DNA of 64,000 nucleotides from Fomitopsis serialis (lineage: Eukaryota; Basidiomycota; Agaricomycetes; Polyporales; Fomitopsidaceae), in NCBI RefSeq assembly GCF_022376445.1, contig NW_025954965.1, positions 1,021,753-1,085,752 on the forward strand, in the 5' to 3' direction. The notes below the pieces were generated by a model, which saw only the letters and a program-made list of their open reading frames with translations, was not told the DNA's origin and did no database searches. A program made the position numbers and the translations under genes. Positions within the stretch are counted from its first letter, which is position 1. Each line of letters begins with the position of its first letter. Positions 1-12,166 of the stretch are shown in pieces.

Positions 1-2578
1 TCTTTGAAGATCATGAGAGCGTGTCTGCTACAAACCGCTGTCACTCAGGAGTCTCACCCAGGGATGACTCCTTACCTACTTCCATCGGTCAAACATATGG
101 TGGCCGCATCCATCTATATGGGCTACCAGGTAATCTTTGCTACAGCTCACTGCTGTTCTGACCAGATCGTCCGGTAGAGCAAAACTTGTTGATTGCAATG
201 CGCTCACAGGTTCTCCCGCCACAACGTGTCCACGAGTCGACGTATAATGCTATGGATCTCAACATGCCACTAGATCTCAACGATGTAGGTCCGTCCTATG
301 AAGTGCCCCTGACACCAGAATGGGACCTGTGGGGCGAAGACTCGATGATCAACGTCTGCGAAGTGAAGTTAACATGAAGCTCGCTACCAAAGGTAGGCCG
401 TTGTCTCCTAAAGTAACCTCGTCTCACGAGTACTCGTCAGGCATCCTGACGCGACCGTTACCACCTATATCCTGTCCCAGTCATCATTTAACCGACCTCA
501 AGTTTATTTCCACCCTCCTACAAAGCGCAGCAGAAACCATACCTAGCCGCGTCTTTCCTCAATTTTGGAGACTGTGCGTTGTGTGTATATGGCAAATGTT
601 GCAGGTCATACTAATATCACTCGCTCATGGCTAGATACGTCTTCACCCAAGTCAGAGCTTCTCTTGTTCTCGTTTGGGAGACGGAATCCTCCATCACCGA
701 TTGCTCACCTTCGTGATGGGTAGGCTCGCAAGTTCATAAGCAGGAGAGTTCTGACGTGTATCTTGCAGATACCCCACCTTGAAGCGCAACAGACGTACGA
801 CGATAAGGTGCTCGACTTCATCATGCCGGCTCCTTCGCGAGACTCTCTGCTCGTCGGCTTCATGAACCTGAGCGGATCCGTACCTCATGTCAAGCAAAAG
901 GTCAAGGGCGGGACAATCGGAACCATGCGCGTACTGAAATTGTGAGCACATCGTCTGTCTGTCGTTGCAGGAGTACGAGGATGATGAACCGTCGTCAAGA
1001 TCGGACTTATCCGCAGATGACAGTTGGGACGTGGCCCCCATAATGTCGGATATAGCAAGAGCATGTCGAGCAAGTATGTCAGACGATATTCACAGATGCG
1101 CTACGTTCGCTCACTGATACACGCACTTGGGTCGGGCAGTCCCTGCAAACGTAGCCTACTCACCGAACCGTGTCCTGCTCTGTAGTGTAGCGGCTTCCAC
1201 CTTCTCAGACTCCCACATCTCTATCATACGCTCCCTCGCCGACGGCCTGACGGAAGCAGACCATTCACAAACGCGCTTGTCGCCGAATTGCACAACCCCT
1301 TCATCACCGCCATCCGCTCAAGAAGCAGCCCCTCAGACGTAGCCCACGCATTGACGAATCCTGCGATTCCCGTCGAGGCCGTTGTGGACGTTCTCTCGGG
1401 GGTTCTGTCATCTCTCAGCAGAGAGTCGCCTGGTATGCGGGACGTCTGGACGGCCGAGGTACTCAGGGTCGCCGGCGATATCTATCTGTGCGTGCCTTGC
1501 GCTCAGTAAAGCAGTGCGTTTCCTGAATGTGTGTACCTTCGTAGGACGAAGTCGCGCCGTGCGGAAGAGGCAGACAAAGAGAGCCTTCGCGCTCGATGGA
1601 GGACGATCCACGACATGTGTTCTCTATCCGCGTGTCTCAGCGCATTTGCGATGTGCTATGGGACCAACTATACGATCTCGGTATGTTGTCCCCAATGATT
1701 CCAGATTGTATAGCTAACTTTTCCGCGTTTACAGGGGATATATGGCATCTTGTCTGCTTCTCTACATGGTTCATCGAATTCCTTGAGGGTCTACTCAGAG
1801 AATGCGTCCTCGCAGGCGACGAGAGTTCTCTCGCTATGAACAGTAAGTAGCGTAGTAGCTGTTGTACCGCCCTCATTGACCAAACACCGACAGGGGCTCA
1901 ATCCAGTACCTCGTTGAATGCATCCATATTTGTTCACCTCGTGCATCCCTATAGTCTCGAAAGGATTCGAATAATCTTGGGCTACATCAAGCGATTCCGG
2001 GATCACGTCGCATCGCTCACCGCGAAGGGGGAGAACGCCCAGATCGCCAGAGACGTGCTGTTGGACGTTGTCGACTGTTCCGGGATCGACTTGGAGCGGC
2101 TGAGCATCGTGTTCACAGAGGTATACCAAAGTCTCAAAGGCGGCGCAAATGGTTCGTGGCTGTTCGTGGCTGTTGACTGCTACATGCTGATTCTTCGATA
2201 GACCAGGATCTCCAGCAGACGCTGCTCAGCGGTATGCCGCACTTGTCCCTCTCGGGCCCTTTGCGTGGGGCGGTGGAGAAGATCGCAAGTAATGGCGGGA
2301 TCAATAGGGCCCGTTTATTCATCAAGCCAGGCGATCTTGTAGACGGAGTGGCTCGCCTCTCCCTTGTGGACAAACATCTCAAGGACAAACAGAGAGATGT
2401 CGTGTCTAAGGGGCTACTGCTTCATCTGTCTACAAGTTCCGTTTGTGTGTGCTGCGAGGGCAGATCGGAGACGAACCAAGGCGATCCCAAGATGCGGAGT
2501 GGATCCGCCGGTTGGCGTGTTTGGGAGAGACAGTGGCAGCATCGTTGCGTATGCGGTGGTGCTTGGTGGAAGCTATGA
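1..2578 (+). CDS. MED16: Mediator complex subunit 16 (Med16/Sin4), 5'-truncated by the window edge
   Basis: This is the C-terminal part of the Mediator tail subunit Med16, which links DNA-bound activators to RNA polymerase II in the nucleus. An exon near 440-560 encodes TRPLPPISCPSHHLTDLKFI, which resembles the middle of fungal Med16. An exon near 1735-1850 encodes DIWHLVCFSTWFIEFLEGLL, matching the family's helical region. The end carries a Cys cluster (CVCC) followed by WERQWQHRCVCGGAWWKL and a stop at 2576-2578, which is the zinc-ribbon-like tail seen in Med16 proteins including human MED16. Short GT-AG introns are visible, for example 1681-1735 and 1842-1892. The start codon lies upstream of base 1. 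The family call rests mainly on the C-terminal CxCGG..W motif. The exons between about 560 and 1600 are hard to place exactly. Confidence 0.8.
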
Positions 2579-2730
2579 TGTGTAGTTTCCCAGTTTCCCT
2601 AAGCCTTGTTTATGAGGTCGGTACCAACAGACACTTATGATGTCTCCTACTCGCTCGCATGGTGAATGTCGCTCGTCTGGATAATATGTTGCAGTAGGTA
2701 AGCTAGCAGGAAGATGGGATGTAACAGCCA

Positions 2731-5700
2731 TTAATTGTCCTCTACGTCAGTTGCCATATGCATGTCGTGATGCCATTTCTTGAAGGCGGCCTCCGAGAGC
2801 TCGCGGCTTATAGCGGCAGCAACAGGCCACGGAACTGCATTGCCAATCTGCCTGTGAAGCTTCGGGAAGGAGATAGATTGATACACAGTGATAATCACAG
2901 ATCTCATTGACTCACTGCTTTCACATCTTCATCTTCTGAATGAAAGACAAAGCTGTCCGGAAAACCTTGTGAGCGAGCTAATTCCCGGACAGTGACCATG
3001 CGCTTGCACTGTGCAAGCATCAGCACCCAGTGTATCATTCTAAGGAAAGAGCATACATATGGATGTAGTACCCATGATTGTTTTGCATCTGGCTGAACGT
3101 TGGTAACAGTGGTATTGAACCACTCATCCTTGTTCAGACGCCCATACATCCCTGCAGATAGTACGTCAGTGAGCAGAATGTTTGAAGAATTCATTTACTA
3201 GACCTTACCAGGTCTAAACCTAGACGCGCAACTGCAGAGGACGGGTTTGAGGTTTGCCATTCCAATAATCTTCCGTCCAGACCTATATAATACATGTTCA
3301 TTGCAAGCTGAAGAAAGCAATATTGACTACTTACTCCTGTAGTCTGCCTTGGCACTCATTGGAATGCTGACAACACTGAATTGTTGTGCCATGAAATGCT
3401 AGAAATCCAGAAGGGTTAGGGATCACATACCGTTCCACTTTCTTAGCTACAGGAACCTCGGTAAAGTGCTGGATATCCCTGATATGGTCACTTCTACACT
3501 TGGCCTGAAATGTTGTTCTTGGTGCAGATTCGTACTCCACATCAGGCCCAGCAAATCCACAAAACCACTTGGAGCGATCACATGGAAGCTCAGGCACATC
3601 TCCAGCCTGATTACCTTCATTCAGGTGTGTCCTATGGTAAAAATGGATTCAGAGTAGTAGTGAATAGACACAGCTAGTGTCATACCAATGAAATCTTGGG
3701 AGATCACCTATAGCATCATCAACAGATACAAAACGATGTGGAGCAAAGCCCCTCTGTGTGCGAATAGGCTGGGCTTTGGATTCATTGGAGAATTTCATTT
3801 GAAGTGCATCCACAAGAGGGAAGTCATGAGTAGGTTGAGGCAATGATGGAGGATGTGTGTATCCAGGGCTGCAACAAGGAAGAACCTTACTCTGGCCTGT
3901 GGTGTTCCATAATGGGCTGCTTGCAGTAAGCCAAAACGGACTTGATATCTGTAAGCAGTGTCAGTGTGCAATCATCAAAAGCAATGAAGAAAAGTTTACT
4001 TCATGGCCAGTAAAGCTCTCACAAGGAACTTCAGGCCCCCCATCTCAACACCCCCCTCTACACGGTGCTCCCAGCCTGATACGTGTGGAGGCTGTACTGG
4101 AGAAAGCCTCGCACATTCTCAAAGACGCAATATCTCGGCTGTAGGAAGTCAACCCAGGATAAGAGATTGAGGACGAGATGGCTTTTGCGATCATTCGCAT
4201 GCTGATACATGTTGAGACGCGAATGAGGTTGACTAGAGCATCATGAGCTTATATCCGACACGATCTGTATGTTAAATCACATACCACGGGAACCCAGCCA
4301 CAACTACATCGATGTCTTCCGGTTTTGGTGGATCAGGCAGACGCTCGTGCGATCGCCCGACTTCCCTGGGCACCGGAGGCCTATGACCTTCGAAAGACTT
4401 GATTGCATATTCCAGCACAACATTGGCACATTGGTTGTAGACGACCATCTGCGGTGAGTTGTTCCTAGTACATATGTCGTGAGTACAAGCTCAAGGTCGA
4501 TGTAGACCCCTAGACGAACCGTAAGGCACAGGCTGCACTTGGCGAGATCTCAACAGCTTGCTGCATCTTCACACATCCTGACTCCTCCATTGCCAGACCA
4601 AACGCACCTACACCACCGAAGGGATCAAAGCCACGAAGCGGACGGCGCCTCTGCACCTGGATGAACCGCTGAAAGGCTTCGGTACGTGCCTTCTCCTCCT
4701 CGAAACACTCAGCACAGACCAGCAGATCATTACATTTAAGAGTTTTCTGGTCTGTCCACGAGGTGGGCGCGAGTGTCGGGAACTCGTACTTCACATAGAA
4801 GTGTCGGGGAGAAGAAAGCCAGCCTTGGCTTGCGTCGTCGTCGTTTAGCGAACGCCTGGTCACCACGAAACACGGTTCGAGGAAGGCCTCGATGGGCACT
4901 TGTGCCTCTTGCTCCGTCATGAAGAGATGCTGCTGTAAGGAAACATGAGCAAGATGGCGCATCGATATGGAGAAAACATACATGATCCTTCATCATCTGT
5001 GCCGGGCAGTCTGGAATGCCTATTATGTCTCCAATGCGGCCGAGGACGTGTACCGTGGCGGCTTCTACCGATCGTTCCCTACCCTTCGCCCTAACGAAGT
5101 CAACTATCTGAACGACGTTGGCAGGCCCGGCATCCTCGTTGTAGCACACTACGAAATCGTTTTTGTGGTACCGATGACCACCGTAGGCGACACCGTCTCT
5201 GAGAGACACAACAGTCCGATCTTGCTCTTGCTGGCTCAAGAGCTGACAAGGCGGGCAGTTATCGGGAGGCGTCAGGGTTTGCGGAGACAACCGGTGCTCG
5301 TCTGATATGTGGGTGAAACACGCAGTCGTTTCGTCACAGATGTAGCTGCATGCCGTCGTTAAAAAGGACCGCGGTACACATAAATAACACTCACTTGCAA
5401 TAGAAGACCGACGGGTCAGTACGGTCGAGTCGCGTATCGTTCGGCTTGCTGTAGTGTTCTCGGTAGCGTACATCCACTTTGTCGTAAGCGTCGTCGGCGT
5501 TGATCTCGCCGCAGGAGTTCCACAGGAACAGCTCCCGCGGGTCAGCAAGCTCCTCCAGAATGCTTCGAGGCGCATGGTCGAACCACTGCAGGTGAATCTT
5601 CCTTCGTTGCTGATTAATGTGCATGATGCGTCCGAACCTTACAACCATTACCGTCAACGTTCACTCAACTGTACGTCGTACACACTCACCAGAAGAAATC

Positions 5701-7332
5701 GCTGATGATGGCATCTTCTGGTATATCCGCCAGGTCTTTCGGCATGTCCGGGGCTCTCTCGTTACGTTGCTCGTAGTTTCCCCGCGGCGTCAGGACAGTA
5801 TCACCAATCTGGAAATTCATGAGGTCGAGGATTTTCATTGAACCGTGTCTACGAACCGAATATTTGACGCCGTCAATAACAATGGACTTCCAGTACTCGT
5901 CGATAATCCGGTCCTCGGCGGCATAGCTGTCCAAGCGGGCCTTCTTGGATGTTTTCTTCTTCATTTGACGTTCGATGTAGTCACCGAGGCGTTGAAGCAT
6001 CCACAAACGAGCGCGCTTTGCTTCGCTCTCGCGGCGCTCCTCCGGGAGCTTCACGCCTACAACGTGCAGACGCTCGTTGAACCACCCTCGCGCCAACTGG
6101 TCGATTAGGGGAGTGACGTGGGTCGGATTCTGATTTTCTCGGCGGAGAACGGCGAGATCGATTTTCTTGTTCCACTTAACAAACATTCCCGGCCGATGAT
6201 GTCGTCCAGGATGCGCCACCGGTGCAGGCGTAGATAGCCTCGAGACAGGTACATCACCTTCGAGAAGTCGGCGGACTGCAGGCACGTTCTTCAATCGTTC
6301 GCCAACCTGTATCTCCGAGAGAATCACCGAGATCAACGGGACCTTACAAAAGCTGTGTTTGCTTATCCATACCTAGCGATTAGGCTGAGGAGCTCACGTA
6401 CCGTTGCAAGGAAGTCGTCTGGTTTGATTTCAGCACCAAGGAGAGGATCCATCCTCGTAGTCGTCGACTCTATGAGTTCGTCCCACTGTAACATAGGATT
6501 TTCCTTCGCGGAGGAGATCAAGATTTGAGTGACCCTGTGAGGCCGGTAGAACGCGAGATGGTACTCGAATATGCATCGGTAGGGTTGCGAAGTTGGTACC
6601 AGGCAGACTGTGACTGGATGTAGAGTGGGCTGCTTGCAAGGTCAGACATCACTCAGAAGAACAATGGAAGGTCCTCACTCATCCCTACTTTCATAATTGA
6701 GGCTATACTGTTCGATATCGGTGGTCCTGAAGCGCTGCACGGAGCCATCGACACCATCTTCTTGACCCTCGTCTTCCTCGTTTACGTACACCGGCGAGAC
6801 CACACCTGCTGCTTGTAGTTGGTGCTTATTGAAATTTTCGTCATCCAAAGAGTACAGGTGGTAGCCGTCCTTGGGATCGAATATGCAGAATTCGGACAGG
6901 ACTCGGACAGGAATCCCGTCCTCATCCACAGCGTCGGGATCTTCGCCTGGGATGACGAACTTTCCCCCTTCGTAGATATCATCATGGTCCGGGGTGTACT
7001 GAAGCTCTGATCCGAGACATAAGCCGTGTTGTTTCCGATAGTGGGAGTGTCAACACTCACTGGGCGGCTCTTTCGTAGTATCCTGCCTTTGCGCAATTGC
7101 GAGCTTGCGCTTGGTGGCTTTGGGCAGCTACGCACATACGGTAGGTTCTTCACTCAACGCATTAGTGTCTTTGATTGCTTACCGATTCTGTCATATCATC
7201 GCGCTTCTTTCTCTTCGGTGCGCTCGAGGAGCGGGCGGATCGGTTGTCATCTTCTTGCAACCCAGTCGAAGCCTCAGAGATCTCGTCAGGAAAGGAGACG
7301 TCGAAAGCGGTTGGTCGTTGTCGCCGAGACAT
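2731..7332 (-). CDS. DNMT1: DNA (cytosine-5-)-methyltransferase, DNMT1 family
   Basis: This nuclear enzyme transfers a methyl group from SAM to C5 of cytosine and acts in maintenance methylation. From the N-terminus (ATG at 7332) I see a basic linker, a replication-foci-like domain ([20 protein letters not shown], near 6850-6920), two BAH regions (one near 5400-5660, one with [20 protein letters not shown] near 5170-5230), then the catalytic domain. Motif I is [14 protein letters not shown] (near 4600). Motif IV FPCQPHSRLN is assembled only after splicing an intron at 4233-4284. The ENV motif is [11 protein letters not shown] (near 4120). Motif VIII is HYGTPQAR (near 3905). Motif IX is [15 protein letters not shown], and motif X is [12 protein letters not shown] just before the stop at 2731. 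The reading frame shifts by one base near 3845-3895, probably a sequence error. It is convergent with MED16. Confidence 0.93.
4233..4284 (-). other. Phase-2 intron inside the catalytic cysteine codon of the DNA methyltransferase
   Basis: Reading the minus strand, the exon ends TTC-CCG-TG, followed by GTATGT, and the intron ends CTCTAG before T-CAA-CCT-CAT. Splicing joins TG and T into the Cys codon of the PCQ motif. Unspliced RNA reads FPW and then meets a stop, so it cannot give an active enzyme. The 52-nt length matches other introns in the window. Confidence 0.85.
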
Positions 7333-7720
7333 GTCCTTTACAGAAAGAATATAGGCTTTCTTATATACGGCGAGCGCAGGACGACCAGTGGCAAGTGGGC
7401 GTCACCGGCAGTCGAGAGACGACTCCAAGTCGCGCGTCGCGACGCAGACTCGCTCGCGGGAACAGCGGACGCGTCGGTCACGTGGATCTTAATCGCAGGC
7501 AGCGCCAAAGGGATCGACCCGGGCCGCCGTACAGACAATTTCCCGAAGGCTTCAGTCGTTCGACATTCGGACAGAGTTTGCGCTCATGAGCATGTCATAA
7601 TACCTCATACAACAGAAGAGCATAGTTTACGAGTAAATGATGTATGCATGCGACGAAATCTCCATCGCGCCCCCCCCATCATGCAAGCCGCCTATCCGCC
7701 GACAACACTGGCCCCTACGC
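7333..7720. promoter_or_regulatory. Upstream region of the DNA methyltransferase gene / 3' flank of RPL7
   Basis: This 388-bp stretch lies between the DNMT1 start codon and the RPL7 stop codon. It should hold the DNMT1 promoter and the RPL7 3' UTR. I see no convincing TATA box or coding exon. An ACGCGT hexamer lies at 7469-7474, but that motif is common by chance at this GC content. Confidence 0.4.
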
Positions 7721-8944
7721 TCAGTTCATTTGCCGGATGAGCTTGTTGATGTTTTCCTCTCGGTTGCCAAAGTCTCCACCCTGCACGTAGTGCTTGAATT
7801 TACGCGTCCTCCAACCACCAGTTGGGTTGGAGAGCTTGAACGGCCACAGGAAGTTTGATGCCTGATCGCAGCACGTCAGGAAGATATTGTACAGAACTAT
7901 TTCGGTCGACGCACCTGCTTGAAGTTGGGGCCGGCGGCGTAGATCTCGTGTACGAGGTCCTCAACAGAGAGGATGTCATACTTGCCGAGGGCAGCTTCGA
8001 TGACACCGTTGTTCGTGAGGGGGATGCGCTGCTTGTCGACCTTGCCGTAGCCGCGCTTGTAGATGAGCTCACGGACCGACTTCAAGTTGGGCTCGCTGAT
8101 CATGGCAATTGAATTAACGCAGCACACATACAACACATATACATACCCATATGCGATGTAAGGCTCAACGAGACGAAGCATCTGCTCGGTCGCCTTAGTG
8201 ACCTTGACGAAGACACCGTTGTTGATCTGGAGCAGGCGAAGAAGCTGCAAAATTTTGCGAGGTTTGGGGGCAATCTCGTTGATACTAAGAATACCTATAT
8301 TAAGGCACTGAACCGTTCGCAGAAGGTTATACGACTCACCCCCGGATGCGAACCACGAAGTAAACCTTCGCTTGCGCAGGAACATAGAAGTCACCCGCAG
8401 CACGGGCTGCCCGCTTCAAACGGATCTCTTCCTTCTCCTGGACGAGATACTCCTTCACGTAGGCCTCAGCGCGCTTGAAAATGACCTTACGCTTTGCCTT
8501 AGCTGCCTGTCAGATTCAACGCGTTAGTACGATTCACAGTACGTGCATAGCAATGAATGTATGAATATCAACAAAGCTCAGTCCCGAAAGATGGTATATT
8601 TCTGGCAACACGGTGAAAGCAAAAGTCCCACTAGCCGAGAGTCAAAAGGTATGCATCACAGAAGCGAATTCAGAGACTCCGACCAAGCTGCCAAAGACTT
8701 ACCTTCCGCGCGGCAGTCGCTGCAGCAAGCTTCTCCTCCCGGGCCTTTTCGTTCTGCTTGCGCTTCTTGAGGAGAGTCTCGGGGACTTCAATGTCCTGAT
8801 GGCACATAATTGAGATTTTAGCCAACTCGCGAACGCCGCAAGATCAACGCACCGCGACACTCGGGACGCTTAGATTTCGTGAAGAAGTCAGTCAGGCTGC
8901 ATACCCTCATGGGATGAACGCACGCACGTAGTGGAGGGGGCCAT
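7721..8944 (-). CDS. RPL7: 60S ribosomal protein L7 (uL30)
   Basis: Structural protein of the large cytosolic ribosomal subunit. The start at 8944 gives [20 protein letters not shown] after splicing a first intron beginning GTGCGT and ending CTAAG (about 8876-8929), which matches the usual L7 N-terminus. A second intron precedes [14 protein letters not shown] long third intron (8507-8702) precedes the basic segment with [18 protein letters not shown]. Further exons encode [20 protein letters not shown], the uL30 signature region, then [20 protein letters not shown], and the protein ends [14 protein letters not shown] at 7721. The 196-nt intron is 3-4 times longer than its neighbours and carries a snoRNA candidate. 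Every segment is intact, as expected for an essential gene. It is divergent from the LRR-like gene. Confidence 0.97.
8574..8664 (-). ncRNA. Candidate intronic C/D-box snoRNA in RPL7 (snR39/snR39b-like)
   Basis: It lies in the unusually long RPL7 intron (8507-8702). On the minus strand a box C-like GTGATGC is at 8653-8659 (one mismatch to RUGAUGA), and box D CTGA is at 8578-8581. Directly upstream of box D is a 13-nt guide, ACCATCTTTCGGG, exactly complementary to CCCGAAAGATGGT, a segment I know from eukaryotic 25S/28S rRNA. The fifth base upstream of box D pairs with the G that follows CCC. In S. cerevisiae, from memory, this part of 25S carries Gm805 and Am807, and snR39 and snR59 reside in introns of RPL7A and RPL7B. 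Host gene, location and guide therefore agree. Ends are approximate. I see no clear terminal stem. Confidence 0.75.
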
Positions 8945-9534
8945 GAGGAGATCTTGAGGACGAACGTAGTGCTGGGCGGTAGTACGGTAACCAGCCAGGG
9001 CGTTGTGGCTGGACGCTACTATACAGTACCTCAGAATGTTCTCACGGCCTAATTTGGGAAATGCCGCTCGTCCGCGCTTGCCATGCACTGTCCGTTGCCC
9101 GACGCCGACAACAGATCGTCCAACCCTGCATGCATCTCTGGGCATCTCACTTGCCCTCTACCATGTCCCCTATGCTGGGCTGATATCAGAAGTGGCCAAA
9201 TCTGCGCGCACGCTGTTTGATCTCTTGTCCGCCAGTGATCGAAAGCATACAATAAACACACGAAGTCTATGACGGCGGATCGCTATCCTATGAGACTTGG
9301 CTCTACTGTCGATCAATGACTAGTTGAACGCTAGCTTGTACCGCCCTCGTCTGTGCCATCCAATTCAGCGAGCAAGAGATAGTCCGCGCCACTCAGATCC
9401 ATGACGCTTTCGACACGACCGACGACATTCCTCGTGCTGACTCAGACTTCAACCCAACCATAACCAAGCCCTGCAGCGATCCCATCTGGCTCCTTTCATT
9501 TCCTGCCTCCCATAACATTTGCGGCCAACCTACA
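8945..9534. promoter_or_regulatory. Divergent promoter region, RPL7 / LRR-like gene
   Basis: This 590-bp gap separates two genes transcribed away from each other. It should contain both promoters and the RPL7 5' UTR. I see no coding exon. Open frames here are short and lack recognisable sequence. Confidence 0.5.
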
Positions 9535-10807
9535 ATGCCGTCCAGAGCAGCTACGCGCGATTCGGATTCGAGACATGTCAACAATCTCCTTCATACTCTT
9601 AGGTATGCCGTACTATGGTTGCATATTCCACTCGTTCTAAAATCCCTCAACTCAGAGGCGAGCACTATCGCCACGAGCAAAATTTGCAGCGCGCGAAACC
9701 CGTGCATCCCTCCTTCACAGTTCGTATAACAACCCGACGCTCCCGTTCGATCAGATATACGCGGCACGGGCGGTCCAGCCTGAACCTCCTGCTACCCGTT
9801 CATCGCCCCCAGTGCGTTTGGGTCCTGAGGGGGTCCTCGAGTATGCATATCCCCGGGGCCGTGTGCCTGGCCCTCGCCCACCTCCGAGCTGGAGCGGTCT
9901 CTTTGATGCGGATGTTAAAGGAAATGATGGAGATCCACAGGGAGACGAGGAGTGTGCGTGGCGCTCGAATGCTCTATCCCTCATCTACTCGCATCTTCCG
10001 CCCTCCACTAGTTCTGATGCGGTGTCTGTACCCCGTCTGACCTTGCTGTGTCTGCAATATCTCGTCGCATTGTACCCCGGGCAAGACGCGTCGGAAGCGT
10101 TTGCTGAGGACGTCGTCCCATACCTGCCTGTGCATCTGAGACGACACCTCATACGATGGGCAGCGATACACGATCCCCTTCCTACTACTCAACTGTTCGC
10201 CCTAGCGGATTCTGGACGCCATGTCGACGGGGAACTCATCGTCGTAGGGCCACGAGCTTCGTTACCCCGCGACGTGTTCAAAGCAAAGAGGCCTACTTCC
10301 CAGCACGCCCCCATTGTAGAAGTCCCCATAGCTCGGGAGGACGCCACGGACGCCCTGGAGTCGTGGGACTCGCCTTCCTTCGACGAACGAACACCACAGC
10401 CAATGCAGAATCTAATCCTTGTCTCCATTGCGTTGCCAGTGAACACATTACTCACTTTCCCCCCAACATTGACGCGCTTGGCTTTGCTCGCGCTACCGGC
10501 ACCTGCGCCCATTCATCGTCTGCCGCGCATATGCCCGCTGATCGAAGTCTTGGATTTATCGTTCAACAACTGGCTTGCTCAACCTCATGCGGGCAGCAAG
10601 TCCGTACTAGAGAGGGTGGAGTGGGACAGATGGAGCCACCTCAAGGTGCTTGGTTTGAAGGAGACGGGGGTTGGGGAGGAGATCGTGCGGCGCGTGAATA
10701 AGGGACGTTGGGTAGATGTTGACATTGTTGGTGTAGTGTCGTTAGAAGTCGCCATGAGCAATCTGCATTGGGTTTCTGAGACATCGAAGTCCTGCATACT
10801 GACATGA
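9535..10807 (+). CDS. Hypothetical protein with leucine-rich-repeat-like C-terminus
   Basis: I do not recognise a named family. The start at 9535 gives MPSRAATRDSDSRHVNNLLH. One intron (about 9603-9720) joins to SSYNNPTLPFDQIYAARAVQ, and the rest is one open exon to a stop at 10807. Total length is about 385 residues. The middle is helical, with LTLLCLQYLVALYPG. The C-terminal third has LRR-like pieces: LLTFPPTLTRLALLALP, IEVLDLSFNNWL and HLKVLGLKETGVG. That pattern is common in fungal F-box/LRR-type proteins, but I see no clear F-box. No signal peptide or membrane segment is seen. It is convergent with the CTLH gene, and their 3' ends are only about 120 bp apart. Confidence 0.7.
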
Positions 10808-10924
10808 ATCATCGCGTGTAAACCAATCTGTTTTGATTCCAAGGTTCCAATCATCATGCGCATACAAATCCTCCTGAGACACCGGATCCGACCATACCGT
10901 AATACGTGTAGATAGCAGTCAACA

Positions 10925-12166
10925 TCAACCGAAGCGTTCAGGTAAGTCTGCAAGTCAAACGGCGCAAATGACTGTAGGCAGCTGTCAGGAGACCACATTC
11001 GCCTGACCGAAGACGATGCCATACCTCTGGTGCATCTGGCTCCGATGACTTCTTGGAAGACACAATTGATGGGGCAGGAGCCGGCCGTGTCATTCCTGGC
11101 GGTGTCACGCCCGCCGGCCAGCTGGAAGGTGGAGGAGGTCTGACCTTCTGCTCGTGAAGCATCGACCAGACAACAGAAGTTTGGCGAGAAGCTAGCTCCA
11201 GCTTGGGAACTACCGGTTGCTCTGTGCGGTCTATTAGGTAATCAGACTACCAAGCATCACATCTGTGAACATAGACGACATACAGAGAATGGCACTATCA
11301 ATAGAGTCCGCGAGGGCCTCGCGCCTGTCTTGACCAAGATACTGTGTAACAGGCCCTTTCTCAGGAACGGTGTATGCAAGCAGACTACCGACTCTTCCGA
11401 GCTCCAAGAGGTACTGAGCCCGGTCTTCGGCGACTGGCAAACGATGCACTTCGGCGTAGAGATTCTGCGCTCGGTGAAGCAGTCGCTCCGTCGCTGAATC
11501 AGCCATCTCCTTGTCTTCGTCCATGGCCTCGCCCGTGGTAGCTGCGATGGGGGATGTCGGTGGCTGAATCCCAGGAGGATAGTAAGGTAGAGGAATCGAA
11601 CGCGCCGCTTCGATGAAGCCTTGGATGTGAAGGTTGACCATGAGGTGGGATGGATTGACGGAGGTGGAGGGTATGTATCCGAGATGACTGTCCGTCTTGT
11701 ACAGTGGTAGTGTCTCCGTGTTCTCAGAAAGCACCGAGGGGAAGTGCTTGTTGATAAGTTCGATGGCTTCATCTATCTGTCCCGACAGTATGCATATACG
11801 GATCTCTGACGGCCATTGTATGAGAAATGAGAACACTTCGATTGTCCTACCGTCCTACCTTTGCGAGACTCGCCGGATGCCATAAGAGACTTCAGTGAGT
11901 CGGATAATGTAATTTCTTCGGATGCTGCCATGACCTCGTCCCCATCCGCGTCCATATACTTGATCGCGCTGTCGCAAGAAAACGCCTGTACTGTCTTCGA
12001 ATATGCATTGTGGCATAGATAGTCTAAGACGAGTGTCCGCTGCCGCCGGGACCCTTCAGAATCAGAACCGCTGTCGCCGCATGAGGATCACGAGTGGCGT
12101 ACATACCAGTTCATCCGGGGTGGCTCCCAAGGATCGTGTCTTGCCCTGCGATCTGGCCTGGTACAT
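10925..12166 (-). CDS. LisH-CTLH-CRA domain protein (RanBP9/Gid-type)
   Basis: Relative of RanBP9/Gid1 and Gid8, scaffold subunits of the CTLH/GID ubiquitin ligase. The start at 12166 gives MYQARSQGKTRSLGATPDEL, and after an intron comes the LisH helix pair RTLVLDYLCHNAYSKTVQAF. A linker with MDADGDEVMAASEE leads to the CTLH segment RICILSGQIDEAIELINKHF. The CRA region contains AQYLLELGRVGSLLAYTVPE. A final part has KLELASRQTSVVWSMLHEQK and a proline-rich tail. RanBP9-type proteins usually have a SPRY domain before LisH. Here the divergent PQ-loop gene begins 477 bp upstream and I see no SPRY exon. The exon junction near 11240 and the stop near 10925 are uncertain, each probably affected by a one-base error. 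Confidence 0.8.

Noticed and set aside
10585..11022. Minus-strand open frame running under the LRR-like gene
   Set aside because: It is antisense to a plus-strand coding exon and looks like a shadow. The CTLH protein probably ends near 10925.
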